Positions 1 through 9,349 of a stretch of DNA of 64,000 nucleotides are shown here, piece after piece (position 1 is the first letter of the stretch; every line of letters begins with the position of its first letter). The notes under the pieces are model-generated. The model was not told the origin of the DNA, made no database searches, and saw nothing but the letters and a program-made list of their open reading frames with translations. The DNA comes from Phycisphaeraceae bacterium (GTDB lineage Bacteria; Planctomycetota; Phycisphaerae; Phycisphaerales; UBA1924), in NCBI GenBank assembly GCA_019636795.1, contig JAHBWW010000007.1:62001-126000 (forward strand). Reading direction: 5' to 3'. The translations under genes were made by a program, and so were the position numbers.

Positions 1-621
1 GCCGATCCCGTCTCGCTTCTGAGCGGTTCAGCCAATCCCGAACTTGCCCGCCGCTTCATCGCCTTCACACTCACCGAAGAGGGCCAGGCGTTGTGGCAGT
101 TCCGCGCCACCTCACGCAACGGCGCATCAAACCCGCCCGGGCCCGCAGGCCAGCCCATGGGGCCACGCCAATACGAACTCCGCCGCATGCCCGTCCGCCG
201 CATCATGGCTGAAAAATACTTCGATCACTTCGCCGATCAGGTCGATCCCTTCGCCATCGCCTCCAACACCGCCAATCCCGGATGGCGTACTGGCGTCCAG
301 ATGATGATGGGCGCGTTCGCCATCACCACAGGCCCCGAAATCCGCGAAGCATGGAACGCCATCGCCATGGCCACCGAGACGCCAACCTTCCCCCCCGATG
401 TCATCGCGTACATGCACGAACTTCTCCACGCCTTTCCCGAGCAGACCATGCCCGACGGTTCTGTGTTGGCCTTCAATGAACAGAACTATCGGGCCTTTCG
501 CGATTCCTGGCGCGATCCTGTCGCTGCCAAACGCGCAGAAATTGCCTATGTCCGCTTTTTCCGCCATCAGTACGCCACAATCGTCGATCTCTATCACAAG
601 CACAGACCTGCCTCGCGATAG
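1..621 (+). CDS. Extracellular solute-binding protein, C-terminal part
   Basis: The frame is open from the first base, so the N-terminus lies outside the window; 206 residues remain. The visible start contains 'NPELARRFIAFTLTEEGQA', which matches the C-terminal lobe of periplasmic binding proteins of the iron/thiamine ABC-transporter type, where a phrase like 'ARRFIDFLLSPEGQ' is typical. The rest is rich in aromatic residues and ends in a basic tail. By family such a protein captures a ligand outside the inner membrane and hands it to a permease/ATPase pair; the ligand cannot be read from this fragment. The pyruvate kinase gene begins three bases after the stop on the same strand, so the two may share a transcript, although their functions are unrelated. 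Confidence 0.7.
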   Translation, partial: ADPVSLLSGSANPELARRFIAFTLTEEGQALWQFRATSRNGASNPPGPAGQPMGPRQYELRRMPVRRIMAEKYFDHFADQVDPFAIASNTANPGWRTGVQMMMGAFAITTGPEIREAWNAIAMATETPTFPPDVIAYMHELLHAFPEQTMPDGSVLAFNEQNYRAFRDSWRDPVAAKRAEIAYVRFFRHQYATIVDLYHKHRPASR

Positions 622-624
622 TCG

Positions 625-2211
625 ATGAACTCTGCGGAGATACCCGTGCGCGACCCGATGGCCCAACCTGAACTCGCCAGACCAACACACACCAAAGTCG
701 TCGCCACTCTCGGCCCGGCATCCGAGCCTCCCGAGATGCTCGACAAACTCATCGCCGCAGGCGTCTCCATCTTCCGCCTCAACTTCTCCCACGGCGACCT
801 CGAAGACCACGCAAAACGCCTTGCGAATGTTCGTCAAGCCGCACAGCGCTCAGGCCAACCCGTCGCTGTTCTTGGTGACCTTCAAGGCCCCAAACTCCGC
901 GTCACCGGCGTCCCCGATCTCGCGCCAGATGGCGGCATCATCGTCGAAACCGGAAGTGACATCCTCTTCCGCCGCAACGTCTCCGAAGCCTACATTGACC
1001 CTGAAACCCGGCTCCCCGTCTTTGGCTCGACCTTCGACCCACTCTTTCACGATGTCCTCCCAGGCCAGCGCGTCCTTATCAATGATGGCGCAATCCGAAT
1101 GCTCGCGGTCGACGCAATTCCAGGAATCGAACTCCGCTGCCGCGTCACCGTCGGCGGACGCATCACCTCACGCAAAGGCATCAACCTCCCCGAATCCGAT
1201 CTTCACGTCCCTTCCATTACCGATCGCGATCTTCAGTGTGTCGAATGGGCCGTACGCCATGGTCTCGATTTCCTCGCTCTCTCCTTCGTGCGCACCGCCG
1301 CCGAAGTCATCGACCTCAAGCAACGCATCGCAGGCCTCTGCTCGACCGATCGCGCCATTCACGATCAATCCGCAGGCCTCGAAATCCCCGTCATCGCCAA
1401 GATCGAAAAGCCCCAGGCCATCGCCAACATCGAATCCATTGTGCAGGCTGTCGATGCCATCATGGTCGCGCGCGGCGACCTCGGCGTCGAGATGGACGTC
1501 GCCTACGTCCCCGTCGCCCAGCGCCTCATTATCAAAACCTGCCGCGAATACGGCAAGCCCGTCATCGTCGCCACGCAGATGCTCGAATCCATGATCGAGA
1601 GTGCCTCACCCACACGCGCTGAATCCAACGATGTCGCCGGCGCAGTCTTTCAAGGCGCCGATGCCGTCATGCTCTCGGGCGAGACTGCTGTCGGCAAGCA
1701 TCCCGCTCTCGTCGTCGAAACCATGCGACGCATCATTGCGGTCACCGAATCGAGCATTGTCGATACCACCAGCGAGTTCGCGCCCGCGCCCAAACTCGAA
1801 GAGCTCCCATACCGCTCCGCAGCCCTGGCGCGCGGCGCATGGCACATCGCACGCGAAAGCAAAGCCACCGTCGTCGTTGTCTGGTCGCAGCAGGGCGGCA
1901 TGGCACGCTATCTCAGCCGCAGCGCCTTCCGCATCCCCATCATCGCTTACTCCAGCAGCACCGTCGCTACGCGACAGATGACGCTCCTGGCCAACGTCAA
2001 TCCTGTTCAGGCCGTGCCGCCGCCCTCGGGCACACTCGCTGAGTGGACTGAAATGGTCGAGGCCTATCTTCGCGAGCACGGCATCGCCAAAGATGGCGAT
2101 GTCGCCGTCCTCATCGCCGGCAAGCCCCTGGGCGGCTCGCGCGCACAAGACCTTCTGGCCCTGCTCCGCATCGGTGATCGCAACAGCGGCTTCCGCGCGC
2201 ACGATCACTGA
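625..2211 (+). CDS. pyk: Pyruvate kinase
   Basis: Converts phosphoenolpyruvate and ADP to pyruvate and ATP, the last step of glycolysis, in the cytoplasm. The 528-residue product has the full set of family blocks: 'KVVATLGPAS' near the N-terminus, 'FRLNFSHG', 'GDLQGPKLR', the catalytic lysine segment 'IAKIEKPQAIANIE', the metal/PEP loop 'VARGDLGVEM' and 'ATQMLESM'. A C-terminal effector-binding domain with 'MLSGETAVGKHP' before it completes the usual length. The first ATG lies three bases after the upstream stop; a second in-frame ATG at 658 would remove 11 non-conserved residues and is equally possible. It converges with the next gene, only 11 bases apart. Confidence 0.96.
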   Translation: MNSAEIPVRDPMAQPELARPTHTKVVATLGPASEPPEMLDKLIAAGVSIFRLNFSHGDLEDHAKRLANVRQAAQRSGQPVAVLGDLQGPKLRVTGVPDLAPDGGIIVETGSDILFRRNVSEAYIDPETRLPVFGSTFDPLFHDVLPGQRVLINDGAIRMLAVDAIPGIELRCRVTVGGRITSRKGINLPESDLHVPSITDRDLQCVEWAVRHGLDFLALSFVRTAAEVIDLKQRIAGLCSTDRAIHDQSAGLEIPVIAKIEKPQAIANIESIVQAVDAIMVARGDLGVEMDVAYVPVAQRLIIKTCREYGKPVIVATQMLESMIESASPTRAESNDVAGAVFQGADAVMLSGETAVGKHPALVVETMRRIIAVTESSIVDTTSEFAPAPKLEELPYRSAALARGAWHIARESKATVVVVWSQQGGMARYLSRSAFRIPIIAYSSSTVATRQMTLLANVNPVQAVPPPSGTLAEWTEMVEAYLREHGIAKDGDVAVLIAGKPLGGSRAQDLLALLRIGDRNSGFRAHDH

Positions 2212-2222
2212 TCAAAACCCAC

Positions 2223-4700
2223 TCAAGGGCATCCGCCCGAAAACGCCCCCAGAAACATCTGCACATCAAAAAAATCCAGCACCCCGTCGCCGTTCAGATC
2301 TCCCAGCGGGTCTCCACCCGCGAAGTACGACAGAAAAACCTGCACGTCGAAGAAGTCATACACGCCCCATGGCGCCGCCAGATCCGCAGGGCACGGGTCC
2401 GTCGCCGCCTCCAGCAGCAACTTCGACCACACCTTGGCCAGTTGCAGGTTCCCGCGCCGACTCAGGTGCGGCAGGTTCGAGCGATGCCCATCGCCCAACT
2501 GCTCCAGACTCGTCCCGATCCCCGGCCGATCAAACGCCACAACACCAACCACGCCTTCCGCTGCTGCGTTGTTCACGATGTACGTCGGCCATGCCAGCAA
2601 CTGCCCCGATGGATGATCACCTTCGCCCGCCCAGACCACTTCGCATTGAGGCAGGGCAGCGCGAATCTCGGCCGTCCAGTCACGCATGTTCGACGTCACC
2701 GAGTTCTGCTGCGCCGGAACCACCAGCCACAAATCCGATTGCGACATCTCCATCCACGCGCGCCGCGCCGTCGCATCACCATACAACAACTGAGGCAGAT
2801 ATCCGTTCCCGCCCCACCCCGACATGCCGAACACAAATCCTCTCACATTCGGCCGCCACGCATTGAACGCAAACACTGCAAACCCATTTCCACCGCTCGC
2901 CTCGAGCCGAAGTCCGCGCCAATCGTTTTCGTCCCCAGCCTCTATCGCATCAAACTCGTGCCGCACCGTCTCGAAGCGCCAAGGCCCCACACGCATATCC
3001 GACCCCGTGCTCGGTGAACTCAGCATCGGCATCGTGAACTCGACGATCGCGCTGAAAATCCCCTGCGTCACGCGCGACACAATATGCAACTGCCCGGCCC
3101 CAGGCCCTGCCACGACGTAGATGGCATCGCCAGCCTCCACCAGCCCTGTCCAATCGCCATCAAGTCGGATCGCGGTCGGATTGATAATGCTGTCGCCCGG
3201 CCCCCACAAACGCCCATATCGCTGTGTGTTCAAGTCCAGCACCTGCGGCGGACCTGCTGCAATCCCGACATCGCCCTGCGAGCGACCGCGCGTCGCCTGC
3301 CACATCAACGTCGACGCGCCCGGGAACGCTATCACATGCGCTTCAACCACCAGAGGCTTGTCCGCCGTCATCAGACTCCCTGGCTCAGGCTTCGCTCGCA
3401 TCTCATAGAAACCGCCATTCTCGACAAACAGCCCGGCCCCTGGTCCTTGGCTCGGCCCACGCGCACTTCCCGTCCACATCCGCGAAAAAGCACCGTACTT
3501 CCCGAACGTCGCATCGATCAACTGTGCGCGGTGCGATCGCGCCTCCTCCGTGCAATCAAGCCCGAACCAGGGTGCGAGCGACCCACGCGTTGCAGGACGA
3601 AAAAACACACCGGCCGTGTGCTCACGCTGTAAGTCAATGAACCCATGCGTGTAGTTTCCCGGCGAGAGATCCGTCCCATCTGATCGCGACACCGCGCGAC
3701 TGTTCGAACTGATCATCACCCGCATCAGCCGATGAGGCTGCGTCGCTAGCCGACGCGCCAAAGGCGACGGCCCGCCAACACTCTCGAACGTAGCACTGAA
3801 CGGCCCCGGATCGCGCACAAACCACTCTGACGCCTCGTCGTCGTACACACTCTCGTACACAAACCCGCTGACCTGAGCCGTCCCGCGCACTCGGTTGAAC
3901 CGCTCGTATTCGCTCAGCCCCGCCACCTGCCGATCGAACACATGCACATTGTGCCGCCCAACGGCCTCTCCAACTACCGCCGCACGCTCGTGCCGCTCTC
4001 CGCCCGCATCAACATCCGTCGGCTGTGTCGTCATCGCATGATTCATCATCCACAGCGCGCCCGAAGGACCATTCATTGAGCCCGACGGTGCTGTATGCAG
4101 CACATACCCGCCAAAATAGCGCCGGTACTGATACATTGTCAGCACATCCACAGGCCCAACTGTGTGCGATCGCACACACACAAGCCCATACAACCCCACC
4201 AGCGCCGGCCGACCATCCGATCCACGACCCAGCCGAGCGCCTCCGCTTGCCGAGTTCATCAACGACGCAGGCAGGCCGAAAGTCGCCGAGTTCTCCCAAC
4301 CACCCTCATGCGTACGCACATGCAGCGTGATCTCGCGCACGCCACCTCTGTACACCATCGCGATCAGTGTCCATTGGCCGCCTGCCACAACCCCATCCGC
4401 AACGACGCCAAACTCTTCCGTCCCGCCCTCTATCAACTTCATCACCGCAGACGCCTCGACACGCCCCTCAGCGTCAGTCCCGATCCGAAAGACCCCCGGC
4501 ACTTCGAAGATGCTTCGAGCATCCGCAACCGTCTCATCCGCCCGAACCCACAGCAGGACCGAGAAGTCCGTCGGCAAATTCCCCAGCGAAAAGACTCCAC
4601 CTGCAAGCTCAATGACCGAATCACCCGACGTGCTGCGCACCGCCGCCGGTGCCGACGAGCACATCAGAATCACCGTCAGAATTATCAAAAAATGACGCAT
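2223..4700 (-). CDS. Secreted LamG / SGNH-like protein with dockerin-like C-terminus
   Basis: An 825-residue exported protein. Residues 1-20 form a signal peptide (MRHF, hydrophobic core, APAA cleavage site). Residues about 30-190 resemble a LamG/concanavalin-like jelly roll ('FSVLLWVRADETV'). Residues about 615-765 resemble an SGNH/GDSL-type hydrolase: 'VFGMSGWGGNGY', 'SDLWLVVPAQQNS' and a terminal D-x-x-H-like block in 'DGHRSNLPHLSRRGN'. This suggests an esterase acting on a surface carbohydrate, but the serine block is not clear. The last 50 residues are a dockerin-like doublet with two FFDVQ motifs and a final GCP, shared with three other proteins in the window. A strong ribosome site (GGGGGAGG) precedes the ATG. 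Function is inferred from architecture only. Confidence 0.8.
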   Translation of the reverse strand: MRHFLIILTVILMCSSAPAAVRSTSGDSVIELAGGVFSLGNLPTDFSVLLWVRADETVADARSIFEVPGVFRIGTDAEGRVEASAVMKLIEGGTEEFGVVADGVVAGGQWTLIAMVYRGGVREITLHVRTHEGGWENSATFGLPASLMNSASGGARLGRGSDGRPALVGLYGLVCVRSHTVGPVDVLTMYQYRRYFGGYVLHTAPSGSMNGPSGALWMMNHAMTTQPTDVDAGGERHERAAVVGEAVGRHNVHVFDRQVAGLSEYERFNRVRGTAQVSGFVYESVYDDEASEWFVRDPGPFSATFESVGGPSPLARRLATQPHRLMRVMISSNSRAVSRSDGTDLSPGNYTHGFIDLQREHTAGVFFRPATRGSLAPWFGLDCTEEARSHRAQLIDATFGKYGAFSRMWTGSARGPSQGPGAGLFVENGGFYEMRAKPEPGSLMTADKPLVVEAHVIAFPGASTLMWQATRGRSQGDVGIAAGPPQVLDLNTQRYGRLWGPGDSIINPTAIRLDGDWTGLVEAGDAIYVVAGPGAGQLHIVSRVTQGIFSAIVEFTMPMLSSPSTGSDMRVGPWRFETVRHEFDAIEAGDENDWRGLRLEASGGNGFAVFAFNAWRPNVRGFVFGMSGWGGNGYLPQLLYGDATARRAWMEMSQSDLWLVVPAQQNSVTSNMRDWTAEIRAALPQCEVVWAGEGDHPSGQLLAWPTYIVNNAAAEGVVGVVAFDRPGIGTSLEQLGDGHRSNLPHLSRRGNLQLAKVWSKLLLEAATDPCPADLAAPWGVYDFFDVQVFLSYFAGGDPLGDLNGDGVLDFFDVQMFLGAFSGGCP

Positions 4701-4832
4701 CGCCTCCCCCTGGAGCGAACACCAGACTTCGCAGTCGGTCCCCGCTCAACTCATTGTGCGATTCTTTCTCGCCCCGTCAAGCCCATCTGACTCACGGTCA
4801 ACAAGAAACCGCCCAGAATCCGCACAAACCGA

Positions 4833-5774
4833 CTACTCGCTCTCACGCTGCACATGCACATCCATCTGCGGAAACGGAATCGAAATCGCCGCCTCATCAA
4901 GCGCAACCTTGATGCCGCGCGTCAGACGTTCCTTCACTGCCCAGAACTCCGAAGTCGCAGCCCACACACGCACCGACCACTGGATCGAAGAACTCCCCAA
5001 CTCACTCAAATACACCACAACATCCCGGTCCGGCAGCCTGCCCTCCACGCCTTCCGCCGCACGCACAAGCACTTCGCGCGTCCGATCCAGATTCGCCGCA
5101 TACGCCGTCCCCACCGCGACATCGACTCGCCTCGTCGCGTGAAACGTCACGTTCTCGATCGTGCTCCCATAGATCGAGCCATTGGGCACAATGATCCGCC
5201 GATTGTCAGGTGTATCAAAAACCGTCGTGAACAGCCCGATCTCATCAACCTTCCCCATAACTCCGCCCGCAGACACCACATCCCCGACCTTGAAAGGCCT
5301 GAACACCAGCAGCAGCACCCCCGCCGCCACATTGCTCAGCGTCCCCGAAAGCGACAAACCGATCGCAAAACCAACCGCAGCGATCACCGCCGCAAAACTC
5401 GTCGTCTTCACCCCGAAGGTATCCAGAATGACCAGCCCACCCAGCACCAGCACGCCATAGCGCACCAGGTTCCCAAAAAACCGCGCCAGCGTAATCTCGA
5501 TCTTCGCTCGCTTCCCAATCCGTGTGGCAAACCGGCCAAGCCATCTCGCAATCACCAGCACCACCAAAATCAGCACGATCGCCTTGGCCAAAGGCCACCC
5601 GATCCCGCTCCACAGCGCCATCAAGTCCGACTGCGACAGATTCCCCTCCGAAATTGACTGAATCAACGAATCCGCTCTCTCCAGAATCGATACTTCTTCG
5701 CCATTCCCGGCCGCCGCATCTGCCGCAGGCTCAGCTCCGGTCGCATCAATCTCTTCCTGCATCAAAAGCCACAT
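4833..5774 (-). CDS. MscS-family small-conductance mechanosensitive channel
   Basis: Inner-membrane channel that opens under membrane tension and releases solutes after osmotic downshock. The 313-residue protein has an acidic N-terminal stretch, hydrophobic segments at about residues 55-75 and 95-120, then the pore helix 'GFAIGLSLSGTLSNVAAG' with the Gly/Ala packing expected of TM3. The beta domain follows ('VLLLVFRPFKVGDVV', 'PNGSIYGSTIENVT'), and then a C-terminal alpha/beta domain. That is the length of a minimal MscS without large extra domains. I chose the ATG at 5774 because GAGGTG lies seven bases upstream; TTG at 5780 is an alternative. The DUF481 gene lies 26 bases upstream on the same strand, so both are probably one transcript for envelope stress. 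Confidence 0.93.
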   Translation of the reverse strand: MWLLMQEEIDATGAEPAADAAAGNGEEVSILERADSLIQSISEGNLSQSDLMALWSGIGWPLAKAIVLILVVLVIARWLGRFATRIGKRAKIEITLARFFGNLVRYGVLVLGGLVILDTFGVKTTSFAAVIAAVGFAIGLSLSGTLSNVAAGVLLLVFRPFKVGDVVSAGGVMGKVDEIGLFTTVFDTPDNRRIIVPNGSIYGSTIENVTFHATRRVDVAVGTAYAANLDRTREVLVRAAEGVEGRLPDRDVVVYLSELGSSSIQWSVRVWAATSEFWAVKERLTRGIKVALDEAAISIPFPQMDVHVQRESE

Positions 5775-5800
5775 CTTCAATCACCTCATGTGCACGATAC

Positions 5801-6691
5801 TCAGAACGACCACCCCATCGTGAGGAAGTAATCCAAATCGTTGTGCTTACGCCCCGTCCCAGGCTGACTGTCGTGCCGATGCTCCGCCCCAAGCCTCAGG
5901 AACAGATTCGTCTCCGGGTCCACCATCACTTCCCACGTCGCCCGATTGTTCCATCGGAACTCTCCCTGCTCCGAAAGATCCGGGTAATACTCCGTCGCAG
6001 CCGTGAGCCGCTGCCGATCCGTCAACTGCCGCGAATACTCCAACCCCGCCAATCCCTCGGGGTTGAACTCTTCGTCCTCGCCTCCGATTTTGTACGAGCC
6101 GCCAAGACCCACTCGACCCACCAGCAGCGTCTTCTCGTTCTTGATGAACTCATACGCAACACCAACAAACCCGCTGAGCCTGTGGTCCCAGTCCTGAAAC
6201 TGATCCGACTCATACTTGCCCTGCGCAAAGATCCTCCACTTCGAATCCTTGAACAGCCAGTCATTGCGCAGATTCAACTCAAGCCGATTTGCACTCTCCT
6301 GGCCGTCCGATTTGGCATATTGATACGCCGCCCCGAACGACGTTTCATATCGCTCCGTTGTGCGCTTCGCGTTCACACTCGTCCGAAAACTGATCCGATC
6401 AGTATTTCCGCCCGAGCCCGTGAGCCCCGCTTCGACCGAGCCTTTCCACCCCTCAAGCCAACTCGGTGAATACGCAGCCTCAGGCTGAACCGCCGTATCA
6501 GTACCCGCCGACGATGCCAACTGCGACTCCGCCTCCGCCAGTGCCGCCTTCTCCGCCTCGATCGCCGCTTCCAAAGCCGCGATGCGATCCCGAGCCGCCT
6601 GCGCCCGTGCCGCAGCATCCTCCGCTTGCCCAACACTCATCCCCGCCGCCAACCCGAGCACGCTCAGAACCATGGCCATCCTCGAACGCAT
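5801..6691 (-). CDS. DUF481 family outer-membrane beta-barrel protein
   Basis: A 296-residue predicted outer-membrane protein of the DUF481 (YdiY-like, salt-stress associated) family. Residues 1-24 are a signal peptide starting 'MRSRMAMVLSVLGLAAG'. Residues about 25-55 form an Ala/Glu-rich coiled coil ('AARDRIAALEAAIEAEKAAL'). The remainder has alternating polar/hydrophobic strands of a barrel, with the family start 'WKGSVEAGLTGSGGNTD' and a terminal aromatic 'MGWSF', as usual for OmpA/porin-type assembly signals. The ATG at 6691 has GGGGAG six bases upstream, which decides it over a start 17 codons further out. The MscS gene follows 26 bases later. The role of the family is not firmly known. 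Confidence 0.88.
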   Translation of the reverse strand: MRSRMAMVLSVLGLAAGMSVGQAEDAAARAQAARDRIAALEAAIEAEKAALAEAESQLASSAGTDTAVQPEAAYSPSWLEGWKGSVEAGLTGSGGNTDRISFRTSVNAKRTTERYETSFGAAYQYAKSDGQESANRLELNLRNDWLFKDSKWRIFAQGKYESDQFQDWDHRLSGFVGVAYEFIKNEKTLLVGRVGLGGSYKIGGEDEEFNPEGLAGLEYSRQLTDRQRLTAATEYYPDLSEQGEFRWNNRATWEVMVDPETNLFLRLGAEHRHDSQPGTGRKHNDLDYFLTMGWSF

Positions 6692-6842
6692 GCACAACTC
6701 CCCAAAAAAAGTACATTCACATCCCGCCGAAGACTCGCCCAAACACCCGTTTAAGCCGCCTCTTCACCCGCGGACCTTGAACGTAGGGCCACTATTTACA
6801 CGCCACCACAATCCGCTCAATGAAAATCTCCCGTTCGGCCGA

Positions 6843-6848
6843 TATGAT
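6843..6848 (+). promoter_or_regulatory. -10 box for leaderless amidase transcript
   Basis: TATGAT followed by seven bases and an in-frame GTG at 6856. No Shine-Dalgarno sequence is present. The same spacing recurs at several other genes in the window. No clear -35 box. Confidence 0.45.
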
Positions 6849-6855
6849 GGACGCC

Positions 6856-7584
6856 GTGGATAACTTCAATCGTCGCCAATGGATCGCCCACGCCATCGCG
6901 TGCGGCACGCTCACCTCTCTCTCCGCCATTCTCGGAGCCTGTGGCTCCACCAACGCACGCAGGGGCACCACCGCCAGCCAGATCGGTAAGCCCATTCCCG
7001 CTAATCCCGTCCCCGCTTCAGGGGCCGCAGGCTCGTCCTCCGTCGCGCTCGGTTCGGCCGGATCTATTCCCTCAGGCGTTCTCCCACGCTCACGCTGGAC
7101 TCGCGTCGGACCCGATCCCCGCCTCGCCGACCCCATGCGAGGCATCTCACACATCACCGTCCATCATGACGGAATGCCCCCGGTCGCACTCAACTCCATG
7201 GCGGCCTGCGCAAGTCGCATCGAAACCATCCGCAACGGCCACCGCAGCAAGGGATGGGCAGACATCGGTTATCACTACGTCATCGATCCCGAAGGCCGAG
7301 TCTGGGAAGGCCGCACCACCACCCTTCAGGGCGCACACGTCAAGGACCAGAACCCCGGAAATCTCGGCATCCTGGTCCTCGGAAACTTCGAACAGCAGCA
7401 ACCCACCCCGCGCGCATTGACTGCGCTCGATCAGTTCCTCATCGCCCAATCACGCCAGTATCGGATCCCCGCTTCACGCATCTACACCCATCAGGAACTC
7501 GCGCCAACCGCCTGCCCCGGACGCAATCTCCAGCGATACATGGACCAGACCCGCTCTCGCGGCGGCCGTGTCGCGTCCGCTTGA
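6856..7584 (+). CDS. Lipoprotein N-acetylmuramoyl-L-alanine amidase (Amidase_2/PGRP type)
   Basis: Predicted zinc amidase that cleaves the bond between muramic acid and the stem peptide of peptidoglycan in the periplasm. The N-terminus has a Tat-like 'NRRQW', a hydrophobic stretch and the lipobox 'ILGAC', so it is probably a lipid-anchored protein. After a Ser/Ala/Pro linker, the catalytic domain runs from about residue 75: 'ITVHHDG' (first zinc His), 'GWADIGYHYVIDPEGRVWEG' (substrate groove) and 'THQELAPTACPG' (second His and Cys ligand). The GTG start is chosen because TATGAT lies seven bases before it and it gives a well-formed lipoprotein signal; ATG at 6820 or 6844 are alternatives. It converges with fliN, 18 bases away. 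Confidence 0.86.
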   Translation: MDNFNRRQWIAHAIACGTLTSLSAILGACGSTNARRGTTASQIGKPIPANPVPASGAAGSSSVALGSAGSIPSGVLPRSRWTRVGPDPRLADPMRGISHITVHHDGMPPVALNSMAACASRIETIRNGHRSKGWADIGYHYVIDPEGRVWEGRTTTLQGAHVKDQNPGNLGILVLGNFEQQQPTPRALTALDQFLIAQSRQYRIPASRIYTHQELAPTACPGRNLQRYMDQTRSRGGRVASA

Positions 7585-7602
7585 TTTCCCTGCGATTCCC
7601 AC

Positions 7603-7917
7603 TCACTGCGGCTGCTGCATTGCACCCGCAGCATCCTCCGCGCCTTCTCCCGCTCCCAGTGCATTGATGCGCAGCAGCGAATCGCCGATTTGCGTGACTT
7701 CGACGCCGTAGTTCTCACCGACCTTCATCGCAACACCGTGCCCGATCCGCCGGTTATTCACCAGCAGATCAAGATCCTGATCCACCGTCTTGCCCAGTTC
7801 AATAATCGACCCGGGCACCAGCGACATCACCTCGCCCATCGCGATCGCTCGCTCGGCAAGCAACACAACGATCGGCACCTCAAGGCGCAGAATCGACGAA
7901 AGTTCAGTTCCCATCAT
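7603..7917 (-). CDS. fliN: Flagellar motor switch protein FliN (SpoA domain), orphan
   Basis: A 104-residue protein that is almost entirely a SpoA/FliN domain: 'LRLEVPIVVLLAERAIAM', 'LVPGSIIELGKTVDQDLDLL', 'VNNRRIGHGVAMKVGENYGV', 'VTQIG'. In the flagellar C-ring FliN forms the lower rim, binds FliH/export components and takes part in switching; the same domain occurs in type III secretion. No other flagellar gene is in the window. It lies 76 bases behind fabF on the same strand, so it may be read through from the acpP-fabF operon. The last 18 residues are a low-complexity Ala/Gly/Gln tail. Confidence 0.88.
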   Translation of the reverse strand: MMGTELSSILRLEVPIVVLLAERAIAMGEVMSLVPGSIIELGKTVDQDLDLLVNNRRIGHGVAMKVGENYGVEVTQIGDSLLRINALGAGEGAEDAAGAMQQPQ

Positions 7918-7993
7918 TCTCTTGATCGATCCGATAAGGGTCAGACTTCAATCATGCACGCTCAGGCTGCCAACGCAACCCGCGTGCCGACCC

Positions 7994-9298
7994 TCACCCC
8001 TGATAACGCCCGATGATCAGCGTCACGTTGTGCCCGCCGAAACCGAACGTGTTATTCATCGCGTACCGCACCGGCCTCTCCCGCGCATCATGTGCTACCA
8101 GATCAATATCAAACCCCTCATCCGGGTGGTCTAAATTGATTGTCGGAGGCACAATACCATCGCGCACCGCGTGCAGACACCCTATCAACTCCACCGCCCC
8201 CGACGCTCCCAGGCAATGCCCGTGCATCGACTTGGTCGAACTCATCAGCAGCGTCCCGTCCGCACTCCGCCTCGCATGATTCCCAAACACCGAGAACACC
8301 GCAGCAATTTCTGCGCGATCGCCCAGAGGCGTCGATGTTCCGTGCGCATTGATGTAGTCAATCTGCTCGGGCCTAAGCCCCGCATCGTGTAAGGCCCACA
8401 ACATCGATCGCGCCGCACCACGACCCTCAGGATCCGGAGCCGTGATATGACCCGCGTCCGAACTGTTGGCACACCCCACCAACTCGCCATAGATCCTCGC
8501 GCCGCGTGCCAGTGCGTGCTCCAGACTCTCGAGCACGAACACCGCCCCGCCCTCAGCCAGCACAAACCCATCACGCCCCGAGTCAAAAGGCCTGCTCGCC
8601 CGCTCCGGATCATCGTTGCGCGTGCTCAACGCCTTCATCGTGCTGAACGCGCTCAGGCACAAGGGCGTAATCGCTGCCTCCGCCCCGCCAGCCAGCATCA
8701 CGTCCGCCTGACCGCGACGGATATACCACATCGCATCCGAAAAAGCATGCCCCGAACTCGCGCACGCCGTCGCATGTGCCGATGCCGGACCTTGCAGGTT
8801 GAAGCGGATCGAGATATTCCCCGTCACCGCGTTGACCATCAGTCGCGGCACCGTAAACGGGCTCACCCGATCCGAGCCGCGCGTACTGAGCGTCTGCATG
8901 CCTTCTTCGATCGTCTGAATCCCGCCGATTCCCGACCCCATCACCACGCCGCGGCGGGTCGGGTCGCCCTGCGAGAAATCCATCCCCGAATCGCGCACCG
9001 CCTCGATCGCCGACCCGACCCCGATGATCGTGCAACGGTCCAGCCGCCGCGCCTCGCGGGGCTCCATGAACCGGCTGGCGTCAAGATTGCGGATCTGCCC
9101 GCCGATCGTGACGTCCCATTCGTTCGGGTACCGCTTGAACTCTTCGCTCTCAATTGCAGCCACCCCGCTGACCCCGGCGCGCATGGCAGCCCAGGTTGAC
9201 GGCGCGTCAAGACCGAGGTTCGTCATCGCGCCCATCCCGGTCACCACGACCCGGTGGTACCGACGAGACGAGCCAATGGTAAGGTCATTTTCAGCCAT
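7994..9298 (-). CDS. fabF: Beta-ketoacyl-ACP synthase II
   Basis: Condenses malonyl-ACP with acyl-ACP in fatty-acid elongation in the cytoplasm. The 434-residue thiolase-fold protein shows the Cys-His-His triad: catalytic Cys in 'ATACASSGHAF', first His in 'NAHGTSTPLGDRAE', second His in 'STKSMHGHCLGASGA'. The glycine-rich C-terminus 'NNTFGFGGHNVTLI' is also typical. The N-terminus before 'RVVVTGMGAMTNLG' is about 15 residues longer than usual. The ATG at 9298 is chosen over a start four codons upstream. acpP sits 51 bases upstream on the same strand, the common acpP-fabF order. Confidence 0.96.
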   Translation of the reverse strand: MAENDLTIGSSRRYHRVVVTGMGAMTNLGLDAPSTWAAMRAGVSGVAAIESEEFKRYPNEWDVTIGGQIRNLDASRFMEPREARRLDRCTIIGVGSAIEAVRDSGMDFSQGDPTRRGVVMGSGIGGIQTIEEGMQTLSTRGSDRVSPFTVPRLMVNAVTGNISIRFNLQGPASAHATACASSGHAFSDAMWYIRRGQADVMLAGGAEAAITPLCLSAFSTMKALSTRNDDPERASRPFDSGRDGFVLAEGGAVFVLESLEHALARGARIYGELVGCANSSDAGHITAPDPEGRGAARSMLWALHDAGLRPEQIDYINAHGTSTPLGDRAEIAAVFSVFGNHARRSADGTLLMSSTKSMHGHCLGASGAVELIGCLHAVRDGIVPPTINLDHPDEGFDIDLVAHDARERPVRYAMNNTFGFGGHNVTLIIGRYQG

Positions 9299-9349
9299 GG
9301 AGCAACACACAATCGAGCCTACCCGATCATCACCCCCGTGACAACCGGC

